From Gemmatimonadota bacterium (GTDB taxonomy: Bacteria; Gemmatimonadota; Gemmatimonadetes; Palauibacterales; KS3-K002): a DNA stretch of 50,836 bases. The notes under the pieces were generated by a model. It was not told where the DNA came from and did no database searches. It was given only the letters and a program-made list of their open reading frames with translations. This document shows, piece by piece, positions 26,078 through 38,287 of the stretch. A program made the position numbers and the translations under genes. The stretch covers positions 2,152,885-2,203,720 of the forward strand of contig CP070823.1 of the NCBI GenBank assembly GCA_020344375.1, read 5' to 3'. The stretch's first letter is position 1. Every line of letters starts with the position of its first letter.

Positions 26078-27394
26078 ATGCGGAGCCGGCTCCTGTTGAG
26101 CCTTGCGGGCCTGTCAGCCCTAGCCTTGGTGCTGCATACCGCCCTCGCCAGGGCAGGCGTCCCGGCGGCTACACTCCTCACACTGATGGTCGTCGTGGCA
26201 TCTGCCGCCGGGGTCACGTGGATCCTCCTTCGACCCATACGCCAGGCAGTCCACTCCGCAGAGCACCTGACCCACGGCGAGCTGCCGCCGCGACTACCGG
26301 AAACCGTGAGCGGCGAGGTCGGCGACCTCTACCGCGCGCTCAATCGGCTCGCCGAAGCGCACAAGCTCAGACTCAAGGAACTGGGCACCGAGAAGATCGA
26401 GATCGAAACGCTGCTGCAGGAGATGGGCGAAGGCGTGTTGGACCTCAGCCCGGATGGCACGGTCGTCCGGGCCAACGCCCGCCTGCGCTCGCTCATCGGC
26501 GCGAGCGAAGCCATCGAGGGCCGGGCGATCGCCGCGATACTCCGCAACCCACAGCTGGTGGACTTCCTATCGCCCTCGCAGGTGCCAGCGGAGGGACACA
26601 AAGGGGAATTCGAGGTCTTCGGGCACACCGTGCTGGTCACGGCACGGCGGCTGCCGGCGGGCGGGGTGGTGGCCGTCTTCTCTGACCTCAGCGAGCTGCG
26701 CCGGCTGGACAGGGTGAGAACGGAGTTTGTGGCCAACGCGTCTCACGAACTCAAGACGCCTTTGACGGCAATACGCGGCTTTGCCGAGACCCTGCAGGAC
26801 ACCAGCATTCCGCATAGCGATCGTGAGCGGTTCGCGGGCCGCATCGTCGAACATACCGAGCGCATGACCGCCATGATCGAGGACCTGCTGACCCTGGGAC
26901 GCCTGGAAGAACCGGGGCTCGCGCTACAACGCCAGGCGGTTCCTGTGGAGCCGCTGGCGGAGCGCATCCTGGACGGATTCGCCGAGCGCGCGGCCGCCGC
27001 GGCGGTCTCGCTGGCGGTCGACGTCGAACCTCCAGGCCTCGAGGTCCTGGCCAACCCGGAGGGGCTCCACCAGGTTCTGGAGAACCTGGTGGACAACGCG
27101 ATTCGCCATGCGGGCGCCGAGACGATACGCGTCAGGGCCCGCGGTCTGTCCTCGGGAGGGGCGGAGCTCAGCGTTCGGGATGACGGGCAAGGAATTCCTG
27201 CGGCACACCTTGAGCGAATTTTCGAGCGATTCTATCGGGTCGATGCCAGCCGCTCACGCTCCACCGGTGGTACCGGGCTAGGGTTGTCCATCGTGAAGCA
27301 CTGGGTCGATGCCATGGGCGGACGCGTCTGGGCAGAGAGCGTGCTCGGCCAGGGCACGACCGTCTGCGTTCTCCTACCACCCGGCGCAGCCTGA
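26078..27394 (+). CDS. phoR: PhoR-type sensor histidine kinase
   Basis: A 438-residue membrane kinase with two N-terminal hydrophobic segments (about 5-24 and 29-51), a HAMP-like stretch (52-105), a PAS-like domain (about 110-205), the HisKA domain with phospho-His223 in 'FVANASHELKTPLTAIRGFAETL' and an ATPase domain with 'NLVDNAIRHAGAE', 'DDGQGIP' and 'GGTGLGLSIVKHWVDAMGG'. The periplasmic loop between the two helices is only a few residues, which fits PhoR, where phosphate status is sensed through the Pst transporter and PhoU rather than by a large extracellular domain. Six bases separate it from phoB. Confidence 0.87.
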   Translation: MRSRLLLSLAGLSALALVLHTALARAGVPAATLLTLMVVVASAAGVTWILLRPIRQAVHSAEHLTHGELPPRLPETVSGEVGDLYRALNRLAEAHKLRLKELGTEKIEIETLLQEMGEGVLDLSPDGTVVRANARLRSLIGASEAIEGRAIAAILRNPQLVDFLSPSQVPAEGHKGEFEVFGHTVLVTARRLPAGGVVAVFSDLSELRRLDRVRTEFVANASHELKTPLTAIRGFAETLQDTSIPHSDRERFAGRIVEHTERMTAMIEDLLTLGRLEEPGLALQRQAVPVEPLAERILDGFAERAAAAAVSLAVDVEPPGLEVLANPEGLHQVLENLVDNAIRHAGAETIRVRARGLSSGGAELSVRDDGQGIPAAHLERIFERFYRVDASRSRSTGGTGLGLSIVKHWVDAMGGRVWAESVLGQGTTVCVLLPPGAA

Positions 27395-27443
27395 CAGCGC
27401 GGCGCGAAGCAGGGGGAGCCCGGGACAGGCTGATACGAGATTG

Positions 27444-27471
27444 TTACACGAGGTCTGAGCGCCCGTGACAC
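27444..27471 (+). promoter_or_regulatory. Possible PhoB-binding direct repeats upstream of the porin gene
   Basis: TTACAC (27444-27449) and TGACAC (27466-27471) repeat 22 bases apart, two helical turns. On the complement they read GTGTAA and GTGTCA, close to the TGTCA core of Pho boxes, which repeat every 11 bases; the middle copy is poor. They lie 75-110 bases before the porin ATG in the phoR-porin gap. A plausible but weak PhoB site. Confidence 0.3.
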
Positions 27472-27551
27472 ATGGGGGCTACCATCTCGTTGACTTCGGA
27501 CAAGCAAGGGTCAGTGCTTGAGACACTCAACCGCGGAGGGAACCCGACACC

Positions 27552-28634
27552 ATGCTGAAGCGAACGCTGGGACTTGCGCTAGCGACTCTAACCCTGTCGG
27601 CGACCAGTGTGGCCGCCCAGGTAGAGCTCAAGTCCAAGGCTATGGAGATGACGCTCACAGGACGCGTGCATCTCCAGTGGAACACGACGTCCGTGGACGA
27701 TGAGGTGGCCGACGAGATCTCCAACGAGTTCATCATCCGCCGGGCGCGCCTCACCGCCGAGCTCCAGATCAACGACTGGATCAGCGGCAAGATCCAACCC
27801 GACTACGGCGAGGGAGAGATCAGCCTGAAGGACGCCTACCTGCGACTGGCCTTCGACCCGGCGTTCAGGGCGACGCTCGGGCAGTTCAAGCGCCCCTTCG
27901 ACCTCTTCGAGCTGACCAGCTCGACGAAGATCCTCGTGATCGAGCGGGCCGGCGGAATCCGCGGCCTGGATGCGTGCGGCGGACCGGGCGGCATCTGTTC
28001 GTACAGCCGTTTCACCGAGAAGCTCGAGTACTCCGACCGTGACATCGGCGTGATGCTCGACGGCACGTTCGGCGACGGCGCTTGGCAATACATGGCCTCA
28101 ATGACGAACGGCGCTGGCGCCAACGACGAAGAGGAGAACGACGCCAAGTCGTACAGCGGCCGGTTGCAGTTCATACCGATCGAGGATCTCACGATCGCCG
28201 GGAACATCGGTATCCACGACTACCCGAACGAGATCACCGCGGACGACGAGTATGCCATCGCCTACGGTGGTGACATCGAGTGGGGCAACTACAACCAGGG
28301 CCTCCACGTACAGGCCGGCCTCACCGCTGGTGCCAACTGGACGGCGCTTGACGAGGACGGCGATCCGGCGAGCTTCGTCACTGCCCAGGGCATCGTCACT
28401 TACAAATTCGCGGTGCGCGACAGCCGGTTCATCGAAGCGATCGAACCAATCGGCCGCATCAGCGTGGGTGATCCCGACACCGACATAAACGACGACGAAG
28501 GGTTCCTCTTCACCCCGGGCGTGGTCGTGTTCCTCAAGGATCGCAACAAGATCGGCCTGAACGTGGACATCTGGTCGCCGAGCGAGGGTGACACTGAATA
28601 CTCGGTCAAAGTTCAGTCCTATCTGCACTTCTAG
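27552..28634 (+). CDS. OprP/OprO-like phosphate-selective porin
   Basis: A 360-residue outer-membrane barrel with a signal peptide ending 'TSVAAQ'. Family blocks include 'GRVHLQWNT', 'EFIIRRARLTAELQINDWISGKIQPDYGEGEISLKDAYLRL'-type opening (split here: 'FIIRRARLTAEL', 'ISLKDAYLRLAF') and 'LGQFKRPFDLFELTSS', which are typical of Porin_O_P; the protein ends with the aromatic residue Phe ('SYLHF'), the usual barrel-assembly signal. A strong GGAGGG lies just before ATG 27552. Standing between phoBR and pstS it is likely to pass phosphate or polyphosphate across the outer membrane; the ion selectivity is inferred. Confidence 0.85.
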   Translation: MLKRTLGLALATLTLSATSVAAQVELKSKAMEMTLTGRVHLQWNTTSVDDEVADEISNEFIIRRARLTAELQINDWISGKIQPDYGEGEISLKDAYLRLAFDPAFRATLGQFKRPFDLFELTSSTKILVIERAGGIRGLDACGGPGGICSYSRFTEKLEYSDRDIGVMLDGTFGDGAWQYMASMTNGAGANDEEENDAKSYSGRLQFIPIEDLTIAGNIGIHDYPNEITADDEYAIAYGGDIEWGNYNQGLHVQAGLTAGANWTALDEDGDPASFVTAQGIVTYKFAVRDSRFIEAIEPIGRISVGDPDTDINDDEGFLFTPGVVVFLKDRNKIGLNVDIWSPSEGDTEYSVKVQSYLHF

Positions 28635-28667
28635 AACTCGAGTAGTGAACGGAGGTGTGAGAGAATC

Positions 28668-29606
28668 ATGAAGGGAACAGTCAAGCGAGTCAGCGCTCTG
28701 CTCGCTGTGCCGGCGCTCGTCGCAGCGCTGGCTGCCTGCGGGGGTGGCGAAAGCCGCATCGAGAGTGAGGCTGCCCTCACGGGTACCGTACGCATCGATG
28801 GTTCCAGCACCGTCTTCCCGGTCAGTGAGGCGGTGGCTGAGGAGTTTCAGATTGAGAACCGGGCCGTCCGAGTGACGGTGGGTATCTCCGGGACCGGTGG
28901 CGGCTTCAAGAAGTTCTGCGCCGGGGAGACCGACATCTCCGATGCGTCTCGACCGATCAAGGACAGCGAGATGGAGATGTGCGCCGCAAACGGGATCGAG
29001 CCCATCGAGCTCACGGTGGCGTACGACGGGCTCGCCGTGATGGTGAACCCACAGAACGACTTCGCCAGCTGCATGACCGTTGACGAGCTGAAGCGGATCT
29101 GGGAGCCAGGCAGCCGGGTCTCCACCTGGAGGGACGTACGGCCCGAGTGGCCGGCGGAGGAGATCGTGCTCTATGGCCCCGGCACCGACTCGGGCACCTT
29201 CGATTACTTCACCGAGGCGATCGTGGGCGAGGAGGACTTCAGCCGCCCCGACTTCACAGCCAGCGAGGACGACAACGTGCTGGTCCAGGGGATCGCCGGC
29301 GACAAGTACGCCCTCGGCTACTTCGGCTACGCGTACTACGCAGAGAACACCGACAAACTGAAGCTGGTGGGCATCGACGCCGGCGAGGGCTGCGTGACAC
29401 CCAACCCAGAATCCGTGCAAAGCGGCGAGTACCAGCCGCTCTCGCGCCCGCTCTATGTCTACGTGAGCAAGAGCGCCCTTGAGCGACCCGAGGTGACCGC
29501 CTTCGTCCGCTATTACCTGAGCAGTGCAAGCGAGCTCGTGCCGCAGGTCGGCTACGTGGCGCTCGACGCTCAGCGCTACCAGACCGCTATTAGCGAGATC
29601 CGATAG
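28668..29606 (+). CDS. pstS: Phosphate-binding lipoprotein PstS
   Basis: A 312-residue periplasmic phosphate-binding protein with a lipoprotein signal (lipobox 'LAAC', Cys24). Phosphate-site blocks are clear: '[18 protein letters not shown]', '[26 protein letters not shown]', '[17 protein letters not shown]' and '[17 protein letters not shown]'. GGAGGT precedes the ATG. It follows the porin by 33 bases and is probably co-transcribed. The permease and ATPase genes pstC, pstA, pstB and phoU do not follow; the next gene is on the other strand 30 bases away, so the transporter must be encoded elsewhere. Confidence 0.92.
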   Translation: MKGTVKRVSALLAVPALVAALAACGGGESRIESEAALTGTVRIDGSSTVFPVSEAVAEEFQIENRAVRVTVGISGTGGGFKKFCAGETDISDASRPIKDSEMEMCAANGIEPIELTVAYDGLAVMVNPQNDFASCMTVDELKRIWEPGSRVSTWRDVRPEWPAEEIVLYGPGTDSGTFDYFTEAIVGEEDFSRPDFTASEDDNVLVQGIAGDKYALGYFGYAYYAENTDKLKLVGIDAGEGCVTPNPESVQSGEYQPLSRPLYVYVSKSALERPEVTAFVRYYLSSASELVPQVGYVALDAQRYQTAISEIR

Positions 29607-29636
29607 CGCACTCGGGCTCTGCCCTGCGTCACCGCC

Positions 29637-30926
29637 CTAGCGGATCAAGGTGACGACAGTCTCCACATGCGCCGTCTGCGGGAACATGTCGAAGCTCCTG
29701 CACGCCGCGACCTTGAAGAGGCTGCCGAGGGCCTTGAGGTCACGCGCCAGCGTCGCCGGGTCGCAGCTCACGTAGACGATTTGCGCGGGCGGCCTTGTCT
29801 TGAGCGCCTCGATGACCTCGCCTGCCACACCGCGACGCGGCGGATTGAGGAGCACGAGATCAGCGGGCAGCTCCCGGGCCAGAGCACGCTCCACCCGCTG
29901 GGCTATGAAGCGGGCTGCCGCACCCGACTCGGCCGCGGCGCTCTGAGCGACAGCGATAGCGTGGCGGTTGGCGTCAATGCCCACGACACGGGCGCCTTTC
30001 CAGGCCAGCTCCAGGGCCCTGAGGCCGAAACCGCAGTAGGCGTCGATCAGCCGGCGACGCACCACCTCCCCGCATCGCTCCTGAACGTAGGTCTCGAGCT
30101 TCGCCGCCACATCGCGGTTCACCTGCACGAACGCGTCTCCCGCGAGCTCGAGCTCGTGCGGACCCCAGCGCTCCGCCAAGGCGGGCTCTCCCGAATACCA
30201 TTCGATCGCGCCCAAGCGATCCAGCGACCAGATCGTCTCCAGACCGCCGACCTTGCTCAACAACGTCTCAGGCTCTCCGTAGTCCTGCGCTCCCTCGACG
30301 GCAAGCCCGACCTCTCCCTTGCTGGTGCCCCGCAAGGTGAGCCGGAGCTCGGGACCTGCTGGCAGGCGCTCCGCCCCGGATCCCCAGACGTCCCGAAGCC
30401 CCGCCCACACCCGATTGATCGGTGGCTCGCCGAGTGGGCAGTGATCGACATCGACGATATCGCCCGTTTTGTGAGCAGCGTGGAGGCCGGCGCGGACGTG
30501 GTCGCCGGATCGACGCAGAATGAACGTCACGCGGTTTCGGTACTCGAACTCGCGGGCCGAGGGGACGACTTCAGGCAGCTCGATCTCGATGCCGCCCAGC
30601 CGCCGCAGGGAATCGGCTACGATCAGGGCTTTCGCGTCGAGCTGAGTTTCATACTCGAGGTGCTGTAGCTGGCAACCGCCGCAGCGGTCGTAGAACGGGC
30701 ACGATGGAGTCCGGCGGCCCGGGCTCGCCTCCACGATGCGCAGGAGTCGGCCGCGCGCCCACTGACGATGCTCCTCGGTGTACTCGACCTCGACCCGCTC
30801 GCCGGGAGCAGTCCGGGGAATAAGAACGACGCGACCGTCGGTGCCGCGGGCCAGCCCATCACCACCGGCGACGATCGCGTCGATTCGAACGATGTCCGAC
30901 GCCAACTTCAGCTTCGCCTGCCCCAC
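29637..30926 (-). CDS. 23S rRNA (uracil-C5)-methyltransferase, RlmD/RumA-like
   Basis: A 429-residue TRAM-type RNA methyltransferase. The TRAM domain covers residues 8-65; four cysteines (76, 82, 85 in 'CPFYDRCGGC' and 163 in 'DHCPLGE') can bind a [4Fe-4S] cluster as in RlmD. The methylase core has 'IDAYCGFGLRALELA' (SAM site), 'LLNPPRRGV' and the nucleophile Cys in 'YVSCDPATLARDL'. It probably makes m5U in 23S rRNA, though TrmA/RlmC-type specificity cannot be excluded from sequence alone. The start is GTG 30926, overlapping accC by 19 bases; it is the last gene of the carboxylase operon. Confidence 0.87.
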   Translation of the reverse strand: MGQAKLKLASDIVRIDAIVAGGDGLARGTDGRVVLIPRTAPGERVEVEYTEEHRQWARGRLLRIVEASPGRRTPSCPFYDRCGGCQLQHLEYETQLDAKALIVADSLRRLGGIEIELPEVVPSAREFEYRNRVTFILRRSGDHVRAGLHAAHKTGDIVDVDHCPLGEPPINRVWAGLRDVWGSGAERLPAGPELRLTLRGTSKGEVGLAVEGAQDYGEPETLLSKVGGLETIWSLDRLGAIEWYSGEPALAERWGPHELELAGDAFVQVNRDVAAKLETYVQERCGEVVRRRLIDAYCGFGLRALELAWKGARVVGIDANRHAIAVAQSAAAESGAAARFIAQRVERALARELPADLVLLNPPRRGVAGEVIEALKTRPPAQIVYVSCDPATLARDLKALGSLFKVAACRSFDMFPQTAHVETVVTLIR

Positions 30927-32418
30927 CCGCGCCCGGACCAGCCGCCGGTGGGCCAGCGCCAGGCGCTGCCGCTGTTCCCGCCCTGCGTCGGCGCCTCGAT
31001 CCGCACCCTCTTGCGCTCCTGCTCCTCGAGCAACGCAGCGACGAGGGCGACGGCCCTCAGACTCTCCTCACCCCCGGTCACATCGAGCAGACCGGGGTGC
31101 CCGTCGAGGTAGCCGGTGTGGTAGTTGCCGGCCCGGAAATCGGGCTCGTCCATCACGCGGCGCTGGAAAGGCGCAATGGTAGGCACGCCGTCGATCACCA
31201 GCTCATCGAGCGCCCGGCTCATTCGTGCGATGGCGGCTTCCCGACTCTCGCCATGCACGATCAACTTCGCGATGAGTGGATCGTAGTGCAGTCCGATCTC
31301 CGTCCCCTGCACAATCCCGGCATCCCAGCGGACGCCGGGCCCGCTTGGCGCCCTGAGCTGTTCGATCAACCCGCCGCTGGGCAGGAAGTCGTTGAACGGG
31401 TCCTCGGCGTTGATCCGGCACTCGATGGCGTGGCCCTTTGGCCCAAGGTACTGGATGCCGAGAGGATCACCTGCCGCGATCCGCAGCTGGGCGTGAACCA
31501 GATCGAAACCCGTCACCATCTCGGTCACCGGATGCTCGACCTGGAGCCGGGTGTTCATCTCGAGGAAATAGAACGCGTCACCCGCCACCATGAACTCGAC
31601 CGTGCCGGCACCGCAGTACTTCGCCGAGCGGGCCGCGGCGACCGCCTTCTCACCCATCTCCTGTCTGAGCTCCGGCGTCATGATCGGTGAGGGTGACTCC
31701 TCGATCAGCTTCTGGTGCCGCCGCTGGACGGAGCATTCCCGCTCGCCGAGATGGATCACGTTGCCGTGGCTGTCGGCGAGAATCTGAATCTCCACATGGC
31801 GGGGCCGATCGAGGAACTTCTCGACGTAGATCCGCGGATCGGAAAAGGCCGCCTGCGCCTCGCGCTGCGCGCCCTCGAACGCCGACTTGAGGTCCTGCTC
31901 CCGCTCGACACGTCGCATCCCTTTGCCGCCGCCACCTGCCGCCGCCTTCAGCAGTACGGGAAGGCCTATCTCACGACAGACACGCCTGACAGCATCCAAA
32001 TCGGCCGCCGCCTCCTTCGTGCCGGGCACGACGGGAACACCGGCGCTCTCCATCGTACGGCGCGCCTCGGTCTTGTCCCCCATCAGCGCTATGGTGTGGG
32101 CGCTCGGCCCGATAAACACGAGGCCCGCCTCCTCGCAGGTGGCCGCGAAGTCGGCGTTCTCGGCAAGAAACCCGTAGCCCGGGTGCACCGCGTCGCAGCC
32201 CGACTTCTGGGCGGCGTTGAGGAGGCGCACAATGGAGAGATAGCTCTCAGCCGCGCGGGCCGGGCCGACCTCATAGGCCTCATCGGCGAGCCAGACGTGC
32301 GGGGCCAGGCGGTCGGCCTCCGAGTAGACGGCGACCGTCTCGATCCCGAGCTCGCGACACGCACGGATCACGCGAACGGCGATCTCGCCACGATTGGCGA
32401 TGAGGACCTTCTTCAGCA

Positions 32419-32419
<1 letters not shown>
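30908..32419 (-). CDS. accC: Biotin carboxylase subunit of acyl-CoA carboxylase
   Basis: Carboxylates biotin on its carrier protein with ATP and bicarbonate. The 503-residue protein has 'MLKKVLIANRGEIAVRVIRACRE'-type opening (split: 'KVLIANRGEIAVRVIRAC', 'ELGIETVAVYSEAD'), 'HPGYGFLAENADFA', the ATP-grasp 'KAAAGGGGKGMRRV', 'GERECSVQRRHQKLIEESPSP', 'FLEMNTRLQVEHPVTE' and 'ECRINAEDP'. The last 35 residues are a low-complexity extension beyond the usual end. Its ATG overlaps the pccB stop (TGATG). Because pccB precedes it and the mutase is nearby, I read it as the propionyl-CoA carboxylase alpha part without a fused carrier. Confidence 0.93.
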
Positions 32420-33965
<1,546 letters not shown>

Positions 33966-33969
<4 letters not shown>

Positions 33970-35819
33970 CGACGCCACTCCCGGTCACCGGTGATACGTT
34001 CGCCGCCCCGCAGTTCGTCGAAAGCCGGCACCAGCTGCCGATCCTTGAACTGCAGCAGGAAGGGACGGCGCGTGACAGCCTCGTGTTCCACCGTGAAGAC
34101 GCCGGTAGCGCCCGGCAGGCCACGAATCTCGCGGAACGACCTGGCGATCGCCGAGCGACGCGGGAAACCCCACGGCAGAGCCGCCAGGATCAGCTGGGTC
34201 GCGTCATAAGCCAGCGCCGGCACCAGGCTGCCCTGCAACCCCTTGCGGTACGTCCGCTCATATAACTCGACGAACTCCCGCCAGCGGACCGAGGGGCTGG
34301 AGCGATCCAAGAACGTGGAGACCACCGTTCCGTCAATGAAGCGCGGCTCCACCAGGCGCAGCACCTCAGGCGCCGACCACTCCGCGTCACCCAGAACCTG
34401 AACGCCTCTGAGTCCATAGTACGAGAACTGCGGTGCCAGCTGGATCACGCTGCGTGATGTGCTGGCCGGCGCGTAGATCGCCTGGGGGTGCGCGGCCCCC
34501 AGGAAGGAAAGCGGCTCTTGGAACGTCGCCGCCGTATCCTCGTAGGCGATCGACGCGACGACCTGCGCGCCACGCGCCCGCACACCGTCCGCGAAGGCCG
34601 CGAGCTGCATCCGACCCTCCTCCGTGCTCGGGTACATCACCCCGAAACGGCGGATCTGCAGATCCCTGACGGCGAAGCCAGCCAGCGCTCGAGCACCACG
34701 GGTGACACGCTCGGTGGTGCTCCAGAGGGAGAACGTGTTGCGCCGGAAGCTCAGGTTCTCCAGCGCGGTCGGGCTGACGATCAGCAGATCGCTGTCGCGG
34801 CGTGCACGCGCGGCGATCTCGAGCCCCTCGCTGCGCAGCGGTCCGACGATCGCCACGACGCCCAGACGCTCAAGCTCCCGGACCAGCTCTCCGTCGCGCC
34901 CGTAGTCGTCCACATCGTCCCTGACAACCAGGGTCACCTCGTCGTAATGGCGTTGGTTGTACTCGTCGACGGCAAGGCGGATCCCCTCCTCCGCCATGCG
35001 ACCGTACGCCTCCAGTGGCCCGCTCAGCGGAAGGACCACGCCGATCGTCGGCTGCCAACTCTGGCTCTCGACTTCGCCCGAGGCGATTCGCCTGGCACGG
35101 TTGCGCTCGGGCTCCAGCGGGTCCAGGCGCAGCGCCCCCTCGGCGATCTCGCGGCCACGATCCGTCTCACCAGCGGACAGGAGCAGTGAGGCCTGCTCCA
35201 CCTCGAAGACGGCCTGCAGCGGATGCTCCCGCGGCCAGCGTGCGGCCACCGCTTCGATCTCCCCAAGGCCCAAATCGGAGACCACCTGCCGCGCGACTTG
35301 CGCCGCCTCCTCCCGGACGTCGCCCAGGTCCGCCGGCGTGGCCAGCAGGCTGTCAGCCGCCTCCAGGGGATGGCCCTCCAGATAGAGGGTCGTCGCGATG
35401 AGCGTGAGAGCTGGAGCGCGGCGTGGATCCGAGGCGCGGAAGAGTCTCAGGTAGCGGCCCGCCCTGAGGCGCGCTTCCTCCGGCAGATTGCGCTCCAAAG
35501 TGGCACGCGCGGAGAGAAGCAGCCCCGGTCCCAGCCACTCCGTGTCGCTGTATTCCTCGACCAGCTTGGCGGCCAACGACTCGGCGGCCACGTAGTCAGC
35601 GGCCTCGAACTCGCCCTGCGCCAGGCGATAGACGCGCGCGGCTTCTCGCTCACGCGCCCGCCGCGCCCGGTCGGCGGACGACGGTGCTCCGCCAGGCCCC
35701 ACACCCCCGGGCCCACCAGCGCTGGCACAGGTTAGCCCGAACCCCGCGACCGAGAGCGTGATGGCGCCGGTGATCCGCCACATCCAGGTCTGCAAGCTGG
35801 CGCGATTCATCGACAGCAT
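33966..35819 (-). CDS. Exported TPR plus periplasmic-binding-fold protein (LpoA/branched-chain receptor-like)
   Basis: A 617-residue exported protein with a signal segment ('[16 protein letters not shown]'); Cys31 could be lipidated although the box is not canonical. Residues about 50-250 are helical repeats of TPR type ('[28 protein letters not shown]'-like units). From about residue 256 a type I periplasmic binding fold starts with '[22 protein letters not shown]', then '[18 protein letters not shown]', '[14 protein letters not shown]' and '[11 protein letters not shown]'. The order helical repeats then binding fold is that of LpoA, the activator of PBP1a, but a ligand receptor is also possible. 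ATG 35819 has GGAG about ten bases upstream. It heads the pccB-accC-rlmD operon with an ATGA overlap. Confidence 0.75.
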
Positions 35820-35905
35820 CTTAGATGACTCCGGGTCTGCCGGAAAGACCGGGGCGGAAGCGGCGGAACCGAGCCGACTCGCACAACGGCCGCCCCATAA
35901 CAAGC

Positions 35906-35931
35906 GAGGGGGCGGAAGATCCCGCCCCCTC
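35906..35931 (-). terminator. Probable terminator after rpsA
   Basis: A perfect 10-bp G+C-rich stem (arms 35906-35915 and 35922-35931) with a six-base loop stands 26 bases after the rpsA stop. On the minus strand it is followed by GCTTGTTAT, only moderately T-rich. AAGCGAG (35902-35908) can also pair with CTCGCTT (35940-35946), giving an alternative fold. Confidence 0.5.
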
Positions 35932-35956
35932 ACCATACGCTCGCTTACGGGTGTGG

Positions 35957-38287
35957 CTACTTCTTCTTCGACTTCTTCTCCGACTTCTTCTCCGGCTTCT
36001 TCTTCGGCTTCTTCTTCGAGGCCTTGCCCTCACTCTTGCCAGGCTCGTCAGCCTCGACCTCGGCTTCCTCGACCTGTGACGGCTCGGCTTCGGCCTCCAC
36101 CTGCACCTCGGCCTCCGCCTCGCCACCGGCCTCGAGCTCCTGCGTCTCCAGTTCGGTCTCAGCTCGGCTCTCGACTTCCGTCTCTGCCTCCGCCGTAGGC
36201 TTGGCCTCGACCTCCGCCGCTGCCTCGGCGTCCGCCGCTGCCTCGGCCTCGACCTCCGCCACTGCCTCGGCCTCGACCTCCGCCACTGCCTCGGCCTCGA
36301 CCTCCACCGCCGCCTCGGCCTCGACCTCCACCGCCGCCTCGGTCTCGACCTCCGCCGCCGCCTCGGTCTCGACCTCCACCGCCGCCTCGGCCTCGACGTC
36401 GGCCTCAGGCTTCGCCTCTGCCTCCACCGTCGCCGCTTCCTCCGCGGCAGGCTCCGCCTCAGCCTCGCTCGGCGCCTCGACCTCAACACGGCGCTCAGGC
36501 AACACCGTGACCTGTAGGACGATCCGGCGGTTGATAGGATCCGACTCCATCACCTTGAGATCGATGATGTCGCCCTCGGCCAGAACATCGCTGGGGCTGT
36601 GGATCTCTCGGTCCTCGGCGATCTGCGAGACAGGCACGAAGCCCTCGACATCCTGGCCGAGGTCCACGACGACACCTTTATCCAGGAGCCTCACGACCGT
36701 CCCCTGGGTCTCACTGCCCGGCGCGTACTGCTGCGCGAGGTTGTACCAGGGGTCGTCCTCCACCTGCTTGAGGCCGAGCGAGATCCGTTTCTGATCCACG
36801 TCGATGCTGAGCGCGACGACCTCCACCTCGTCGCCTTTCTTCAGCACCTCGGAGGGATGCTGGATGCGCTTGGTCCAACTCATGTCGGACACGTGGACCA
36901 GCCCGTCGATGCCCGGCTCGACCTCGACGAAGGCGCCAAACGAGGTGAGGTTACGAACTTTGCCGCGAATGCGTGTACCCGGCGGGTACTTCTCGGGCAA
37001 GTTCAGCCAGGGGTCCTCCTCCGCCTGCTTGATGCCGAGCGAGATCTTCTCCTCCTCGGGATCCACGCGCAGCACGACGGCCTCGATCTCGTCGCCGATG
37101 GACACCAGCTGGGACGGGTGCCGGACATTGCGCGTCCAGCTCATCTCCGAGATGTGGACGAGCCCTTCGACGCCGCGCTCCAGCTCGACAAACGCGCCAT
37201 AGTTGGTGATCGAGACGACCTTGCCGCGTACGCGAGCGCCGACGGGGTACTTCTGCTCTACATCCTTCCATGGATAGGGCTGTAGCTGCTTGAGCCCGAG
37301 TGAGATACGCTCGCGGTCCCAATCGATGTCGAGGATCTTCACGTCGATCTCCGCGCCGATCTGGCAGATCTCACTGGGATGGCCGACACGACCCCACGAC
37401 ATGTCGGTGATGTGAAGCAAGCCATCCATGCCGCCCAGATCGATGAAGGCGCCGAAGTCCGTGATGTTCTTGACCACTCCCGTGCGAACCTGCCCCATCT
37501 CCAGCTCGCCCTTGAGTTCCTCGCGCCTCTCGCTGCGCTCCTGCTCGAGGATGACACGCCGCGAGACGACGATGTTGCGGCGCCGTTTGTTCAGCTTCAG
37601 GATCTTGAAGTCAAACTCCTGGCCAAGCAGCTCGTCGACGTTCGGCACACGACGCAACGCCACCTGGGAGCCCGGCAGAAACGCATCGACACCCATGATG
37701 TCGACCGTTACGCCACCTTTGACCTTCTTCTTGATCGTGCCGCGAATCGGCCGGTCGCTGTCGTACGCCTCCTTGATCTGCTCCCAGACGCGCAGGAAGT
37801 CGGCCTTCTTCTTTGAGAGGACGACCACGCCTTCCTGGTCCTCGAGCCGCTCAAGGAAGACGCTAACCTCCGTGCCCGGCTGCGCCTCCTCTGACGTGCG
37901 GAACTCGTCGAGCGGGACAGAGCCTTCGGACTTGAAGCCGAGATCGAGGATCGCCGCCGAATCGGTCACACGCACGATCTTCGCCTTCACGATTTCACCC
38001 TCCTCGATGTTCTTGAGGGTGTCCTCGTACATCGACATCATGCGGTCGTACTCATCAGGCGAGTACTCGCGCTCCTCCAGGGCGTCCGGATGGACGGCCA
38101 GCTCGTGGGCTTCCTCGACAGGTTCTGCGCTTGATTCCTGCTCGGGAGGCTGAGCGACATCGGGGGGTGGCTCGGGCGTGGAGTTCCTCTCGCTCGCGCT
38201 CTGCGCCGGCACGTCGCTCTGTTCGGAGTTGTCTGCTGTGATCTCGGCTTCGGTCGGTGTGGTGTTTGCGTTTTTCTCGTTTGGCAT
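35957..38287 (-). CDS. rpsA: Ribosomal protein S1 with six S1 domains and a long acidic repeat tail
   Basis: Helps 30S subunits bind mRNA. From ATG 38287 it has 776 residues; TTG 38344 would add 19. An acidic N-terminal extension of about 75 residues is followed by six S1 domains (about residues 80-595), e.g. '[19 protein letters not shown]', '[17 protein letters not shown]', '[16 protein letters not shown]', '[17 protein letters not shown]', '[17 protein letters not shown]' and '[17 protein letters not shown]'. The last 175 residues are a Glu/Ala/Val repeat tract ending in a Lys-rich tail. S1 of E. coli is 557 residues and lacks such a tail. It follows cmk, the common cmk-rpsA order. Confidence 0.94.
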   Translation of the reverse strand: MPNEKNANTTPTEAEITADNSEQSDVPAQSASERNSTPEPPPDVAQPPEQESSAEPVEEAHELAVHPDALEEREYSPDEYDRMMSMYEDTLKNIEEGEIVKAKIVRVTDSAAILDLGFKSEGSVPLDEFRTSEEAQPGTEVSVFLERLEDQEGVVVLSKKKADFLRVWEQIKEAYDSDRPIRGTIKKKVKGGVTVDIMGVDAFLPGSQVALRRVPNVDELLGQEFDFKILKLNKRRRNIVVSRRVILEQERSERREELKGELEMGQVRTGVVKNITDFGAFIDLGGMDGLLHITDMSWGRVGHPSEICQIGAEIDVKILDIDWDRERISLGLKQLQPYPWKDVEQKYPVGARVRGKVVSITNYGAFVELERGVEGLVHISEMSWTRNVRHPSQLVSIGDEIEAVVLRVDPEEEKISLGIKQAEEDPWLNLPEKYPPGTRIRGKVRNLTSFGAFVEVEPGIDGLVHVSDMSWTKRIQHPSEVLKKGDEVEVVALSIDVDQKRISLGLKQVEDDPWYNLAQQYAPGSETQGTVVRLLDKGVVVDLGQDVEGFVPVSQIAEDREIHSPSDVLAEGDIIDLKVMESDPINRRIVLQVTVLPERRVEVEAPSEAEAEPAAEEAATVEAEAKPEADVEAEAAVEVETEAAAEVETEAAVEVEAEAAVEVEAEAVAEVEAEAVAEVEAEAAADAEAAAEVEAKPTAEAETEVESRAETELETQELEAGGEAEAEVQVEAEAEPSQVEEAEVEADEPGKSEGKASKKKPKKKPEKKSEKKSKKK
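36241..36404 (-). repeat. Tandem 24-base repeat inside the rpsA tail
   Basis: Six full copies of a 24-base unit run head to tail at 36241, 36265, 36289, 36313, 36337 and 36361, with a partial copy to 36404. Copies differ at few positions (mainly GCC ACT, ACC GCC or GCC GCC triplets and a C/T change). The unit keeps frame and encodes eight residues of the type E-V-E-A-E-A-V-A. Confidence 0.9.

Noticed and set aside
28098..29420. 440-codon open frame on the minus strand
   Set aside because: Antisense to the porin and pstS genes; no motif, signal or ribosome site.
36241..36404. CRISPR-like array
   Set aside because: The repeats are directly adjacent without spacers, keep reading frame and encode part of ribosomal protein S1; no cas genes are present.
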